Below, one piece after another: positions 6,277-6,747 of a DNA stretch of 6,747 nucleotides. The DNA is taken from contig SMWH01000010.1 in the NCBI GenBank assembly GCA_004357005.1, forward strand, positions 1 to 6,747, in the 5' to 3' direction. Position 1 is the stretch's first letter. Each line of letters opens with the position of its first letter. The notes under the pieces were generated by a model. The model saw only the letters and a program-made list of their open reading frames with translations. It made no database searches and had not been told where the DNA came from. Both the position numbers and the translations under genes were made by a program. This DNA comes from Gammaproteobacteria bacterium (GTDB lineage Bacteria; Pseudomonadota; Gammaproteobacteria; SMWH01).

Positions 6277-6747
6277 GACTGGCCGCCGCGCACATGAGTA
6301 TTGATTCGGTAAAACCTTTTTACGTCATCCAATTCCTGGGTGAAGGGCATGTCCGGAAGGCTGTCCATGAAGACACGACCATAGGACCGGGTCAACAGTC
6401 GCACATCACATACCACCAGGACGCCGAAGTCATGAACATCGCGAATCAGACGTCCCGCTCCCTGCTTGAGACTCAGCACTGCCATTGGCAACTGGTATGT
6501 GGCGAAGGGATTCATGCCACCACGGCGCAAGGTGTCCAGACGCGCCTCGAGCACCGGATCACCCGGTGAGGCAAACGGCAGCTTGTCGATGATCACGCAG
6601 GACAGCGCCTGCCCCTTCACATCCACCCCCCCCCAGAAACTCGCCGTACCCAGCAACACACCGTTGCCGGCTTCCCGGAATCGTTGAAGCAACTGGGCAC
6701 GGGGACTCCGCCCCTGGACGAACAGGGGGAAATCAATCCGGTCCTCC
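6273..6747 (-). CDS. yoaA: YoaA/DinG-type ATP-dependent DNA helicase, C-terminal part (partial)
   Basis: About 157 C-terminal residues are visible, and the 5' part lies beyond the right edge. YoaA is an XPD-like superfamily 2 helicase with an iron-sulfur cluster that, in E. coli, associates with the HolC subunit of DNA polymerase III and helps repair stalled forks. The visible part is the second RecA-like domain: FPLFVQG, a motif V region ASFWGGVDVKG, IIDKLPF, and motif VI QGAGRLIR (bases 6441-6464) with both arginines. The frame has no stop to the window end, so the TTG at 6690-6692 is merely an internal codon. Neighbouring tsaB supports yoaA rather than dinG, because the two genes are also adjacent in E. 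coli. Where relatives read FWEGVD, this protein has FWGGVD, encoded within a run of nine G on the coding strand. Walker A and the cluster cysteines cannot be checked here. Confidence 0.9.
   Translation of the reverse strand, partial: EDRIDFPLFVQGRSPRAQLLQRFREAGNGVLLGTASFWGGVDVKGQALSCVIIDKLPFASPGDPVLEARLDTLRRGGMNPFATYQLPMAVLSLKQGAGRLIRDVHDFGVLVVCDVRLLTRSYGRVFMDSLPDMPFTQELDDVKRFYRINTHVRGGQS
6626..6634 (-). repeat. Nine-base G homopolymer inside the helicase gene
   Basis: Nine consecutive C on the + strand read as nine G in the helicase gene, spanning the codons for Trp-Gly-Gly-Val of motif V. The frame is intact on both sides, so the tract as given does not disrupt the protein. Tracts of this length are prone to slippage and to sequencing length errors. 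Confidence 0.9.

Noticed and set aside
5578..6297. A 239-codon + strand frame opposite tsaB
   Set aside because: tsaB on the - strand carries all family motifs and a coupled start. The opposite frame has none.
6690..6692. TTG as the start of a short 139-residue protein
   Set aside because: The frame continues upstream to the window edge with further YoaA-like sequence (FPLFVQG), so this is an internal Leu codon of a longer gene.

Overview
This is a compact stretch of housekeeping genes from a GC-rich gammaproteobacterium. The proteins resemble those of Enterobacteria and Pseudomonas almost end to end. The order lptA-lptB-rpoN-hpf-ptsN-rapZ is the classic gammaproteobacterial sigma-54 locus. 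mgtE placed after it, and a tsaB/yoaA pair facing it, recall Xanthomonadales or Chromatiales-type genomes. That narrower placement is an inference from gene order and composition only.

Layout, left to right. The window opens in the last codons of what is probably lptA, followed 2 nt later by lptB (lipopolysaccharide export ATPase). After an 80-nt gap holding a good extended -10 promoter come rpoN (sigma-54), hpf (ribosome hibernation factor), ptsN (nitrogen-PTS EIIA) and rapZ (nucleotide-binding regulator), all on the + strand with gaps of about 25 to 30 nt. A 181-nt non-coding gap then carries a REP-like palindrome, a candidate terminator and a second GC-rich inverted repeat. It is followed by mgtE (Mg2+ channel/transporter with CBS domains). 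On the - strand, converging on mgtE, lie tsaB (tRNA t6A synthesis) and upstream of it the C-terminal part of a YoaA/DinG-type helicase that runs off the right edge. These two genes overlap by 4 nt (GTGA).

How the genes fit together. lptA/lptB belong to LPS transport to the outer membrane. rpoN, hpf, ptsN and rapZ form the usual regulatory cluster linking nitrogen/carbon status, sigma-54 transcription, ribosome hibernation and cell-envelope precursor control. In many relatives rapZ is followed by ptsO (NPr), and in Xanthomonas-like genomes by further PTS genes before mgtE. Here none of these lies between rapZ and mgtE, so PtsN has no phosphodonor partner in the window.

I do not see an undescribed system here. 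The points worth a second look are the missing PTS partner genes, a run of nine G in the helicase gene that coincides with replacement of a normally conserved Glu, and the structured rapZ-mgtE gap. There are no tRNA or rRNA genes, CRISPR arrays or insertion sequences. No gene-free stretch exceeds 181 nt.
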